From NCBI GenBank assembly GCA_946886375.1, contig CAMPIL010000017.1, forward strand, positions 1 through 18,551: a stretch of 18,551 nucleotides of DNA, read 5' to 3'. Positions 1 to 6,727 of this stretch are shown here, one piece after another. The stretch is from an uncultured Phycisphaerales bacterium (lineage in GTDB: Bacteria; Planctomycetota; Phycisphaerae; Phycisphaerales; SM1A02). Under the pieces are notes generated by a model that did not search any database, was not told the DNA's origin, and saw nothing but the letters and a program-made list of their open reading frames with translations. Numbering within the stretch: position 1 is the first letter of the stretch; each line of letters begins with the position of its first letter. The position numbers were made by a program, and so were the translations under genes.

Positions 1-693
1 CGCGACGGCCAGGGGCGCTTTTATCTCTATGATGCCCAGGGCAAGGTGAAGCGGACTTCGCTGAAGGACTACCGCAACGTCAACCGCGCGGGCATCATCG
101 CCATCAACCTGAACGAAGGCGATCGGCTGATCGATGTGATTCACACGACCGGCAGCAACCACGTGCTCCTGGCGACGGCATCGGGCATGTCGATTCGCTT
201 TGATGAAAACGATGCGCGCGTCATGGGCCGGAACGCCGCGGGCGTGAAGGGAATCGAACTCGCAGAAAAGGATGAAGTAGTCGGCCTGGTCGGCGTTGAC
301 GATGAGGCGGACCTGTTGACTGTCTGCGAAAACGGATACGGCAAGCGCACGCCCTTGCGCGAATACCTCGTGCACAGCGAAGACGGCGGCGTGCGGCCGC
401 AAAGCCGCGGCGGCAAAGGCCGCAAGGACATCAAGACCACCGACCGCAACGGGCAGGTTGTCACGGTGCGATGCGTGACGGAGGGCGACAGCCTGATGTT
501 CATCAGCGAGGGCGGCATGCTTGTGCGCGTCGCTGCCAAATCGATCAGCCAGATCGGCCGCAATACGCAAGGCGTGCGCGTGGTGAACCTGAAGGACGGC
601 GACAAACTGATCGCCGCTGCGCGAGTCGCCGACACCGGCACCAACGGCGCCGACGAGCCGACAAGTGAAAGCCCCGCCGATCAGCCGACGTGA
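1..693 (+). CDS. gyrA: DNA gyrase subunit A, C-terminal part (5' end outside window)
   Basis: The frame is open from base 1 to the TGA at 691-693 and encodes the C-terminal 230 residues of a type IIA topoisomerase A subunit. The repeated blade pattern (for example NRAGIIAINLNEGDRL, then GMSIRFDENDARVMGRNAAG, then GGMLVRVAAKSISQIGRNTQ) is that of the GyrA/ParC beta-pinwheel, which wraps DNA. A GyrA-box-like heptapeptide, QSRGGKG, lies at 400-420. The canonical box is Q[RK]RGG[RK]G, and its presence favours GyrA over ParC. The usual second basic residue is replaced by Ser. The protein ends in a short Thr/Asp/Glu/Pro-rich tail after the last blade, as many GyrA proteins do. The breakage-reunion domain with the catalytic Tyr lies upstream and cannot be seen. 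Confidence 0.95.
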   Translation, partial: RDGQGRFYLYDAQGKVKRTSLKDYRNVNRAGIIAINLNEGDRLIDVIHTTGSNHVLLATASGMSIRFDENDARVMGRNAAGVKGIELAEKDEVVGLVGVDDEADLLTVCENGYGKRTPLREYLVHSEDGGVRPQSRGGKGRKDIKTTDRNGQVVTVRCVTEGDSLMFISEGGMLVRVAAKSISQIGRNTQGVRVVNLKDGDKLIAAARVADTGTNGADEPTSESPADQPT

Positions 694-765
694 AGACTGA
701 TCCATCGTGGCCCGGTCTGCTGCGCATTGAACACTGCCCCGTGCTGTATCATGCTCAGCCGAGTC

Positions 766-1110
766 ATGGCGCTGATTGACTGGTCAGACACGATCCTGAT
801 CGTAGACTTAGGCGACGAGCCGACGTTCTCCGACGACATGATCGCGCTTCGGCGCAGGCTGGAGGATGCCGCCGATGTTGACGCCGTGCCCGACGTGATT
901 TTGAACATGCAGGCGGTGTCAGTGCTCAATTCATCGAACCTTGCCCAGATCCTCACGGCGAAGAAGAAGTTGACACTGGCCGGCCGGCGGCTGCGCGTGT
1001 GCGCGGTGCAGGATGGCGTGTGGTCGGTCATGCTGATGTCGGGCCTGGATGCGGTGCTCAGTTTCGCGGAGGACGTCAGCACTTCGCTGGCGTCGCTGCA
1101 GATTCGCTGA
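766..1110 (+). CDS. STAS-domain protein (anti-sigma-factor antagonist type)
   Basis: This 114-residue protein consists of one STAS domain. Alternating strands and helices are visible: TILIVDLG near residues 9-16, VILNMQAVSVLNSSNLAQIL at about 44-63, then RRLRVCAVQDGVWSVMLMSGL at about 74-94. In SpoIIAA-type proteins the site is D-S-S-G-L, with the first Ser phosphorylated by a partner kinase. Here it reads N-S-S-N-L (Ser56 and Ser57), so the serines are kept but the flanking Asp and Gly are both Asn. No anti-sigma kinase or phosphatase is adjacent, so the partner is unknown. In-frame starts exist at 751 (ATG) and 727 (TTG); I chose 766 because the domain begins right after it. The gene follows gyrA by about 70 bases and precedes a TonB-like gene. 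Confidence 0.75.
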   Translation: MALIDWSDTILIVDLGDEPTFSDDMIALRRRLEDAADVDAVPDVILNMQAVSVLNSSNLAQILTAKKKLTLAGRRLRVCAVQDGVWSVMLMSGLDAVLSFAEDVSTSLASLQIR

Positions 1111-1114
1111 TCGG

Positions 1115-1125
1115 CCGCGTAGACT
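1115..1125 (+). promoter_or_regulatory. possible promoter -10 region upstream of the TonB-like gene
   Basis: CCGCGTAGACT lies about 50 bases before the TonB-like start. It resembles the CCGCTAMACT element found at four other genes here but has an extra G and a different fourth base. This is a weak candidate, and no convincing -35 box was seen. Confidence 0.2.
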
Positions 1126-1174
1126 ATGCAGGCGGTGTGCAACCGCTGTGTACCCGTGCCGGCTTGGATCGACC

Positions 1175-2200
1175 ATGCGGAATCGCCGCCTTCAATTGCC
1201 TGTGATCGCATTTTCCACGTCGCTGCTGCTGCACGCGACGGCACTGGTGGTTTTGCCGCTGGCCATTGACGCAGCGGCCAAGGACGCGACGCGCGATCAG
1301 ACAGCCACAGCGGACACCGAGCCGATGGCGATGCCGGTGGAAATTGAACTGGGGATCGACGCTCCCACTCCGCCGACGCCGACCTGGTTGGGATTTGAAG
1401 AACCGGTTCCGCAACTGGCCGACTTGAGTGTGATTGAGCAGGCAGCGTTCACCGAACAGCCCGCCGTGCCGTCGCCCTTGAACCCAATGCCCACTGCTGC
1501 ACCCACGCCGGAAAGTGCGCAGACGATTGCGCAGCAAACGCCCTCACCAACAATGACAGAGTCGCAGGCCGCTGAGCCAGCGGTCGCCGCACGAGCAGAG
1601 CCGGCGCCGACTTCGGCAACTCCAGAATCGCCGACGCCGGGGCCGACGCCGCGTGAAGTCGAGGAATTGAGCGATCCGGCCAAACGACTTCTGGAGGAGA
1701 TTCAGGAGTCGCTCGCCAAGGCCGTGCCGCAGCCGAAAGAGCCGGTGCAACCGGCCCCACAGCCCGAAGATGCGCCCGAGCAGCAGCGCACGGAGACAGC
1801 CGCGCAGGCATCGCCTGCTTCGGAAAGTGAAGTGGGAGTGCAATCGGATCAGGAATCATCGCCGACTTCGGTCATCGATGTGCCGCCGGATCAGTGGCAG
1901 ATGGGCAAGCCACTGGCTCGTCCGGGGTTGACGATCAAGCCGCGCCGGCCGTCGTTCGCGCTCCTGACGCTGATGACTGCCTCGCCTGGCAACCCATTGT
2001 GCGAAATTCAGTTTGGCGCGGATGGCGTGCCTGTGGCGGCGAAATTGATTCACAGTTCCGGCGACTCACGAGTGGACAACGCGATCCTGGCCAGTCTGTA
2101 CCGCTGGCGCGCCGAAGGCGATTCGCTCAAACAGTTGCCGCGGGGCGAAACCGTGGATGTGAGAATCCGGATCGTGCTCACGCGCCGACAGGTGAGTTGA
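1175..2200 (+). CDS. TonB-like energy transducer / TonB C-terminal domain protein
   Basis: The 341-residue protein has classic TonB architecture. A short basic N-terminus (MRNRRLQ) precedes one membrane anchor at about residues 9-32 (VIAFSTSLLLHATALVVLPL), which includes the His seen in many TonB anchors. A long Pro/Ala/Glu/Gln-rich spacer, built to span a periplasm, covers about residues 35-255. A C-terminal domain at about 260-338 contains the family pattern GNPLCEIQFGADGVPVAAK, then DSRVDNAILASLYRWRA. ATG 1175 was chosen over upstream in-frame codons because it places the anchor at the N-terminus. No exbB or exbD is adjacent, so coupling to a proton-driven motor is inferred from family only. 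A role as a structural envelope linker is an alternative. Confidence 0.8.
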   Translation: MRNRRLQLPVIAFSTSLLLHATALVVLPLAIDAAAKDATRDQTATADTEPMAMPVEIELGIDAPTPPTPTWLGFEEPVPQLADLSVIEQAAFTEQPAVPSPLNPMPTAAPTPESAQTIAQQTPSPTMTESQAAEPAVAARAEPAPTSATPESPTPGPTPREVEELSDPAKRLLEEIQESLAKAVPQPKEPVQPAPQPEDAPEQQRTETAAQASPASESEVGVQSDQESSPTSVIDVPPDQWQMGKPLARPGLTIKPRRPSFALLTLMTASPGNPLCEIQFGADGVPVAAKLIHSSGDSRVDNAILASLYRWRAEGDSLKQLPRGETVDVRIRIVLTRRQVS

Positions 2201-2313
2201 AGTCGTGGGTTGAGAGACGATCGCAAGCGGATGGCGCGATGCGCGTTTTCCGCATGATCCGCATGTTCCACATGAATGTGATTCGTGCCGCTGTCTGGAC
2301 CTTTGCATACGCC

Positions 2314-2344
2314 GGCATAGTTGCGTTTTTGCTTAATAACGAAA
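2314..2344 (+). repeat. dispersed 31-bp repeat, copy 1
   Basis: The element contains GTTGCGTTTTTGCTTA and matches 2818-2848 at 28 of 31 positions. The distance between copies is 504 bp. Copy 1 keeps CGTT and AACG around its centre, but lacks two bases present in the right arm of copy 2, so its hairpin is weaker. It lies 114 bases after the TonB-like stop codon. Confidence 0.6.
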
Positions 2345-2645
2345 TTGCGGCGCACAGTCGTGCGTACATGAACATCCTCGGGCGATGGCGAGAATGCGTC
2401 GAAGAACTGATCACATCAGGGATGCGCATTCGAGGCGCGAATTCGCGTCTGTGAAAAGTGAAATAAGCTGCGGCGCACCAGAAACTCGCCCGGCAAAGTC
2501 CGCGTGCCAGCGCCTCTCAACACGATAAACATCTGAAATGCATCCCTCAGCACAGTCATCGCGCTGCGAGACTCGAAAAGTCGCACTTCTTTCAGGCGGC
2601 ATTCCGATCCACTTCGTCTGCCCAGCGGGCAAATATTCCACATCC

Positions 2646-2650
2646 GGAGG
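2646..2650 (+). promoter_or_regulatory. strong Shine-Dalgarno of the 41-residue gene
   Basis: GGAGG ends six bases before the ATG at 2657. Few genes in this window have such a clear Shine-Dalgarno, and this one is the main reason to accept the short gene. Confidence 0.65.
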
Positions 2651-2656
2651 TGCATT

Positions 2657-2779
2657 ATGGGTTTGCTTCGAGGCGGCTTGGCAGGGCTGGCGGCATGGAA
2701 GTGGGGCGGCGGCTGCCTGGGCACGATCATCGTTTTCCTGATCGTCTACTGGCTGCTGGGTCTGCTTGGAATGCGGTAA
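2657..2779 (+). CDS. 41-codon gene for a small Gly/Leu-rich membrane miniprotein
   Basis: The frame runs from ATG 2657 to TAA 2777-2779 and encodes 40 residues. It begins MGLLRGGLAGLAAWKWGGG, followed by a Cys-Leu-Gly-Thr turn, then a strongly hydrophobic segment (IIVFLIVYWLLGLLG) ending in Met-Arg. This gives one transmembrane helix at about residues 23-38, after an amphipathic Gly-rich stretch with Trp-Lys-Trp. GGAGG sits at optimal spacing, and all of the coding signal lies in one frame of an otherwise non-coding gap. I cannot assign a function. A small inner-membrane regulator or structural peptide is possible, but that is inference. It stands alone on the plus strand, followed by GC palindromes and the hairpin repeat at 2818. 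Confidence 0.6.
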   Translation: MGLLRGGLAGLAAWKWGGGCLGTIIVFLIVYWLLGLLGMR

Positions 2780-2783
2780 GCAA

Positions 2784-2805
2784 TGGCGCGCCAACAGCGC
2801 GCGCT
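2784..2805. other. paired GC-only palindromes after the miniprotein gene
   Basis: TGGCGCGCCA (2784-2793) and AGCGCGCGCT (2796-2805) are each perfect 10-bp palindromes. They can also pair with each other through their GCGCGC cores. They begin four bases after the stop codon of the 41-codon gene. The structure could help end its transcript, but no T-run follows. Confidence 0.35.
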
Positions 2806-2817
2806 GACATGACGAAG

Positions 2818-2855
2818 GGCATTGTTGCGTTTTTGCTTACAAACGAAACATTGCC
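2818..2855. repeat. dispersed repeat, copy 2, with long imperfect hairpin
   Basis: Two 15-base arms (2818-2832 and 2841-2855) are complementary at 13 of 15 positions around an 8-base loop (TTGCTTAC). The first 31 bases match copy 1 at 2314-2344 at 28 of 31 positions. The element lies between the end of the 41-codon gene and the end of surE. A REP-like or MITE-like unit, or a bidirectional terminator, would fit; which one is not decidable here. Confidence 0.6.
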
Positions 2856-2905
2856 GAGCACGCGAAAGCCTGCCGCAGCGAGTTGCCCCGCGCGCGATCA
2901 CCGCG

Positions 2906-3712
2906 TCACCGATCTTCAGGCATCAGTCGTTCTTTCCAAGTCTGCAACCGCGCATGATCGGTCAGCGCGTAGGTCAGCGGCGTCACGGTGATGTACTTGT
3001 CCATCAGCGCTTCGACATCTGATTGCGGCGCGGTGTGCGTGAAGACCATGCCGTTGCCGCTGGACCAGTAGTACACCTGCCCGCCGGGACTGACGCGGCG
3101 TTCGTAGCCGTCGGTTCCTGCGGCGGCGTTCATTTCCACCACTCGAACCGGCGGCATCGGCGCATCATCGCTTTCGGTGCGCGGAATGTTGACGTTTATC
3201 ACGCTGTGGCGATCGAGCGGGAACCGAAGAATGCGATCGATCACCTGCCGGGCCATCCACGCCGCGCGTCCGTAGCGCACGCGCGGTTTATCGCCAAGGT
3301 GCAGGCTGACGGCGATGGCGGGCACGCCAAGGAACGCGGATTCAACCGCCGCCGCGACCGTGCCGGAATAGATCACGTTGATGCCGACGTTCGCTCCGCT
3401 GTTCATGCCTGAAATGGTCAGATCGGGCAGCGAGCCGGGGCCGAATCTCTCTTGCCAGATCGCCCGGAGCGCGACTTTCACGCAATCGGCCGGCCGGCCG
3501 TCCACCGCGATGCCGGTCATGCGATCGTTGACAACAACTTCTTCGCACATGAGCGGGGCGTGAAACGTGATGCCGTGGCTGGTGGCCGACTGCACCGTTC
3601 GCGGCGCGATGGCGAGAACTTCGCCAAGCGCGGGAGGAGCAATCAGCGCATCGTGCAGCGCTTCAATGCCGGGAGCGTCAAGGCCATCGTCGTTGGTCAG
3701 GAGGATGCGCAT
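2906..3712 (-). CDS. surE: 5'/3'-nucleotidase SurE
   Basis: The 268-residue protein is a full-length SurE, a divalent-metal phosphatase acting on nucleoside monophosphates. The N-terminal metal site MRILLTNDDG supplies Asp8 and Asp9. Further expected ligands are Ser42 in the APRTVQSATSHGIT segment and Asn104 in TISGMNSGANVGINVIYSGT. The family signatures GTVAAAVESAFLGVPAIAVS and INVNIP follow, and the C-terminal part (YYWSSGN, then ITVTPLTYALTD) is typical. The start is the only ATG placing the metal motif at residue 6. It is transcribed alone on the minus strand, divergent from a small membrane-protein gene. A CCGCTACACT element 18 bases upstream suggests a very short leader. Confidence 0.96.
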   Translation of the reverse strand: MRILLTNDDGLDAPGIEALHDALIAPPALGEVLAIAPRTVQSATSHGITFHAPLMCEEVVVNDRMTGIAVDGRPADCVKVALRAIWQERFGPGSLPDLTISGMNSGANVGINVIYSGTVAAAVESAFLGVPAIAVSLHLGDKPRVRYGRAAWMARQVIDRILRFPLDRHSVINVNIPRTESDDAPMPPVRVVEMNAAAGTDGYERRVSPGGQVYYWSSGNGMVFTHTAPQSDVEALMDKYITVTPLTYALTDHARLQTWKERLMPEDR

Positions 3713-3730
3713 GGGAATGGAAACGGTTTA

Positions 3731-3740
3731 AGTGTAGCGG
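3731..3740 (-). promoter_or_regulatory. candidate promoter -10 region of surE (CCGCTACACT)
   Basis: On the minus strand CCGCTACACT ends 18 bases before the surE ATG. The same ten bases precede nnrE and the RluA-type gene in the correct orientation. TACACT would act as the -10 hexamer, giving a leader of roughly ten bases. No good -35 was seen. Confidence 0.45.
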
Positions 3741-3795
3741 CTGCGGCGCGAGCCAGCGTTGCGCTGCACGGAACCGATCAGTAACATGGATCAGT

Positions 3796-4104
3796 ATGAA
3801 ACACTTGGTCGCTGTCTTCATCCTGATTTCGATCTGCTCTGCGATCGCAATAACGTTTGCGATTGTGTTCATCGCCTTTGGCGGAGTGGCTCTGTACGAC
3901 AACAACCATGAGGCGTTTCAATATGCCCTTTCTCCCGCACAGGCCCAGGGGATCATCAAAACCTCCGAGTCGATTCTCTGGATTCCGACGAACTTGATGA
4001 TCGCGACCAATCTACTGTGGTTTGGCTTGGGATTGCTCTGCATGAGGCAGATGCGATTGATCGCGCGCAGCGCCCGCTGTCCCACAAATCCTGCGCCAAA
4101 GTGA
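3796..4104 (+). CDS. small two-helix membrane protein of unknown function
   Basis: The 102-residue protein starts MKHLVAVFILISICSAIAIT. Its first hydrophobic segment spans about residues 4-33. A soluble loop of about 28 residues (DNNHEAFQYALSPAQAQG and following) precedes a second hydrophobic segment at about 62-83 (LWIPTNLMIATNLLWFGLGL). The tail is basic (RQMRLIARSAR), so by the positive-inside rule both termini are probably cytoplasmic. I recognise no family. It lies alone on the plus strand between the divergent surE gene and the convergent glycosyltransferase gene, 47 bases from the end of the latter. ATG 3796 gives a normal membrane N-terminus; no strong Shine-Dalgarno is visible. Confidence 0.65.
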   Translation: MKHLVAVFILISICSAIAITFAIVFIAFGGVALYDNNHEAFQYALSPAQAQGIIKTSESILWIPTNLMIATNLLWFGLGLLCMRQMRLIARSARCPTNPAPK

Positions 4105-4151
4105 TGCGCTCTGCAGAACTCAGCCTTGCGATTTCATTGGCGAAAATGTTG

Positions 4152-5540
4152 CTAACCACGGGATTGATTGCATCGCCTTTGATCTGTCACCGGCAATCCC
4201 AAATGCCCCAACACGCGGTCTGCCAGCCGCTCGATTGAAAAATATTCCGCCACGCGCGGCCCCGCCTCGGACAATTTACGGTGCAGGTCGCGATCCTGCA
4301 GCAACCGTTCAATCTGATGGGCGAGATCGCCTGAGTCCCAAACCTTGAAGCGCAATCCCGCTACGTCGCCGTTGGCTTCAATCGCGCTCGCCACGCCGCC
4401 GTAGTCGGGCACGATTGCAGGCGTGCCGTGGGCGACGACTTCCGCAGCGACCATGCCAAAGGGTTCGCGGTGAATTGATGGATACACCACGCAATGCGAA
4501 GCGGTGAACAGCGCAGTGCGCACATCATCGGGCACGAATCGCCTCCACATCACTGGGCAGCGCAGTTCCTCCGCGATCTGCTGGCAGGTGCGGCCGTAGT
4601 GGTCGCCCCACAGCGTCGGCCCGCAGATCGCAAGTTGGAATTTGTGACCGCGCTGCATCAGCATGCGTGCGGCGTAGAGCAGCAGATCAATCCCTTTCTC
4701 AGTATCGCGCCGGCCCAGATAAGTGATCAGCGGCGTTCCCTCGCGGAATTCGCCGAAACCCTGCTTCACCAATTCGCGGGCGCGAGCCGGATCCATCTTC
4801 GTGGCGGGCGGCACGCCGGGCGGAATGGCGCACAGTCGATGCCGCGGAACGCCGACTTCCTCCATCACGCGCAGCGCGTAATCTTCGCTGACCGCGATGG
4901 CCGGCCAATCCGACTGTTCCACTGTTTCCACCAGGCGCGCGTACAACTGCTTTTCGAGGTTGATCGATCGCGCGTAAGTTGAGTACAGCTCGTAACCCTG
5001 AAACGTGACGAGATACTTCACCGGCCGCGTGAGGTGCGGGCGAGCCGCAACCACCCACGGGCAGAGCATTTCCAGCATGGGCAATACGTGTGTGACGCCG
5101 GTTTGATCCAGTTCCCGCGCAAATCTGCGGATCACAGCGCGATCAGATTCCACGCCTTCGCAGATGCAGCGCATGACGTTTTCCATGATGCGCTGCATGA
5201 TCTTCGGCCGGCGCTGCACGCTGTGGGCGCGGGCCTTGTCATCAAAGAACACGTTGAACCCGCGGCCGAGCAGTTCCGTCGCGCCGCGAAATCGCGGCCC
5301 CCAGAAGCGCAAGCCGTGAAACAGCCAGTGCTGCTCGATCTCGCTTCGCAGCGGCGATTTCTTCTGTCGATCCATCGCCCACCACACGTGCACCTTGTAG
5401 CCTCGCCGCGCCAATTCATTGGCCAGGCGGATGTCGCGCACCAGCGCGCCCGAAAGCGATCCGCCCAGCAGGATGCAGCCAAAAACCGGCTGTTGCGGGC
5501 TGGAGATCGAATGGGATGGGGATATCTCAGAGGCAGGCAT
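4152..5540 (-). CDS. GT-B fold glycosyltransferase (GT4-like, group 1)
   Basis: The 462-residue protein has the two-domain layout of retaining GT-B glycosyltransferases. The N-terminal acceptor domain has a Gly-rich start (CILLGGSLSGALVRDIRLAN) and LARRGYKVHVWW. The C-terminal nucleotide-sugar domain begins at LITYLGRRDTEKGIDLLLYA (about 271-290). It continues through FQLAICGPTLWGDHY and carries the E-x7-E donor motif, Glu359 to Glu367, in REPFGMVAAEVVAHGTPAIV, then PDYGGVASAI. Such enzymes build envelope glycans or glycolipids. Donor and acceptor cannot be deduced. A small Cys-rich gene lies 84 bases upstream on the same strand and may be cotranscribed. The next envelope-glycan gene (the WecA-like transferase) is over 11 kb away. 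Confidence 0.88.
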   Translation of the reverse strand: MPASEISPSHSISSPQQPVFGCILLGGSLSGALVRDIRLANELARRGYKVHVWWAMDRQKKSPLRSEIEQHWLFHGLRFWGPRFRGATELLGRGFNVFFDDKARAHSVQRRPKIMQRIMENVMRCICEGVESDRAVIRRFARELDQTGVTHVLPMLEMLCPWVVAARPHLTRPVKYLVTFQGYELYSTYARSINLEKQLYARLVETVEQSDWPAIAVSEDYALRVMEEVGVPRHRLCAIPPGVPPATKMDPARARELVKQGFGEFREGTPLITYLGRRDTEKGIDLLLYAARMLMQRGHKFQLAICGPTLWGDHYGRTCQQIAEELRCPVMWRRFVPDDVRTALFTASHCVVYPSIHREPFGMVAAEVVAHGTPAIVPDYGGVASAIEANGDVAGLRFKVWDSGDLAHQIERLLQDRDLHRKLSEAGPRVAEYFSIERLADRVLGHLGLPVTDQRRCNQSRG

Positions 5541-5624
5541 GATTCAGAACCCCAACAAGATATCGCGATTTGATTCGCCGCGTATGACCGGCAGCGCGAA
5601 CCCGGCGAGGCGCGCTGGACGCAA

Positions 5625-5813
5625 CTACGCATCGTGTGACGGGGCGGTGGTGATTTCGATTTGTCTTGTGCCGTAATCGACTTGCTTTGCGAAATAGCCA
5701 TACTCGATTAGGCCTTGCGGCATAAAAGTGTCGCATCGTTCGCAACGCCAAATCCATCGCGGTGGCTTGGCCGCGTCTGCCGACGGGCACGCTTCGCCGC
5801 TACACTGACTCAT
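5625..5813 (-). CDS. 62-residue Cys-rich (zinc-ribbon-like) protein
   Basis: The frame from ATG 5813 to TAG 5625 encodes 62 residues beginning MSQCSGEACPSADAAKPPRW. Four cysteines form C-x4-C and, after a short Pro-rich linker, C-x2-C (WRCERCDTFM), compatible with one zinc ribbon. An aromatic, polar C-terminal part (LIEYGYFAKQVDYGTRQIEI) follows and looks like a folded domain. An in-frame ATG at 5819 would add two residues. The start overlaps the divergent nnrE start, and the frame continues antisense into nnrE, so only this downstream part is credible. The glycosyltransferase gene follows on the same strand after 84 bases. The family is not recognised and the function is unknown. Confidence 0.5.
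   Translation of the reverse strand: MSQCSGEACPSADAAKPPRWIWRCERCDTFMPQGLIEYGYFAKQVDYGTRQIEITTAPSHDA
5797..5806 (+). promoter_or_regulatory. candidate promoter -10 region of nnrE (CCGCTACACT)
   Basis: CCGCTACACT ends five bases before ATG 5812 and eleven before ATG 5818. Used as a -10 element it would start transcription at or next to the start codon, giving a leaderless nnrE mRNA. The element lies inside the first codons of the divergent Cys-rich gene. Confidence 0.45.
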
Positions 5814-6636
5814 GATCATGTCGCGATCCGCCTCGCACGTGTACGAGCCGCCGGCTGGTGAAAGACCGGCAGAGATCTCGTCGCCGGAACCGCCCCTTGT
5901 CTTTGATCGCGAAGGCATTCGCGCGGTGGATCGCGCTGCCATCCAGGAGTACGGCATTCCGGGCATCGTGCTGATGGAGAATGCTGCACTCGGACTCGCG
6001 ACCGAGGCGCTCAGAATGATGGACGCGGCCGGCGATCGGTCGCCGGCTGTGCTCATCGTCTGCGGTTCAGGCAATAACGGGGGCGATGGGTACGCGCTGG
6101 CCCGCCATCTGCACAATCGGGGCGTTCAGCCGATTCTGGTTTCGATCGGCGAGCCTCAGCCGCACACCGATGCCGGAGTGAACTTCGCCGTGTGCCGGAA
6201 CATGCGCCTGCGGCAGGTTTCCCCTGAGCAAGTCAAAGAAGTCCTGCAACGCGAACACATCAGCCTCATCGTCGATGCGATTTTTGGAACCGGGCTAGAT
6301 CGCCCCGTGCCGCAACAGGTCGCCGAGGTGATTGAAACCATCAACGCTTCGGGCAGGCCAGTTCTGGCTGTGGATGTTCCGTCTGGGATCGACTGCAACA
6401 GTGGGTCAGTATTAGGCGCGGCGATTCAAGCCACGCGGACCGTCACGTTTGTCGGTCACAAGGCCGGGTTCACTGAACTTCACGCGCAGAAACTGCTGGG
6501 TGAGATTGTCGTGGTCGACATCGGCGCGCCGCGAGAATTGACCCGACGCTTCGGCCGCTCACTGGACCTGCCGCACCCGGAAGTGCCCGAGCATGATCCT
6601 CCCTCCGGCATGTCCGGACGATCGGTGAACCGTTGA
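5812..6636 (+). CDS. nnrE: NAD(P)H-hydrate epimerase (YjeF N-terminal domain)
   Basis: The 274-residue protein has the YjeF_N fold that interconverts R and S forms of damaged NAD(P)H hydrates so that the dehydratase can repair them. Conserved blocks appear in order: REGIRAVDRAAIQEYGIPG (about 33-51) with LMENAA; the nucleotide loop VCGSGNNGGDGYALARHL (83-100); VDAIFGTGLDRPV (154-166) with the catalytic Asp; VLAVDVPSGIDCNSG (184-198); and TVTFVGHKAGF (210-220). The C-terminal kinase-like dehydratase domain (NnrD) seen in fused bacterial versions is absent, and no separate nnrD is in the window. ATG 5812 or 5818 could be the start. About 30 residues precede the first conserved block. Confidence 0.92.
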   Translation: MIMSRSASHVYEPPAGERPAEISSPEPPLVFDREGIRAVDRAAIQEYGIPGIVLMENAALGLATEALRMMDAAGDRSPAVLIVCGSGNNGGDGYALARHLHNRGVQPILVSIGEPQPHTDAGVNFAVCRNMRLRQVSPEQVKEVLQREHISLIVDAIFGTGLDRPVPQQVAEVIETINASGRPVLAVDVPSGIDCNSGSVLGAAIQATRTVTFVGHKAGFTELHAQKLLGEIVVVDIGAPRELTRRFGRSLDLPHPEVPEHDPPSGMSGRSVNR

Positions 6637-6727
6637 GGCCGCAACGCCAGATTCACACCACGAGTGCGAAACAGACGATGCGGACGCAGGGACGCCGGTC
6701 GGCTTCAGCGGCAGCGGGCGCGTTAGG

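Larger units (their letters stand above)
2201..2656. other. 456-bp gap without a convincing gene
   Basis: Downstream of the TonB-like gene no reading frame shows a recognisable domain. A plus-strand frame from ATG 2239 to 2454 (71 residues, one hydrophobic stretch) is open but has no clear ribosome binding site. It contains copy 1 of the repeat at 2314-2344. The remainder is less GC-rich than its surroundings. The last bases carry the Shine-Dalgarno of the 41-residue gene that starts at 2657. Confidence 0.6.

Noticed and set aside
2239..2454. 71-residue plus-strand frame with one hydrophobic stretch, containing repeat copy 1
   Set aside because: It has no clear ribosome binding site and no recognisable family. 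The only notable part is the repeat itself, so it is treated as non-coding.
2416..2730. 104-residue minus-strand frame in the gap before surE
   Set aside because: It lacks a ribosome binding site and domain. It overlaps the better supported miniprotein gene on the other strand.
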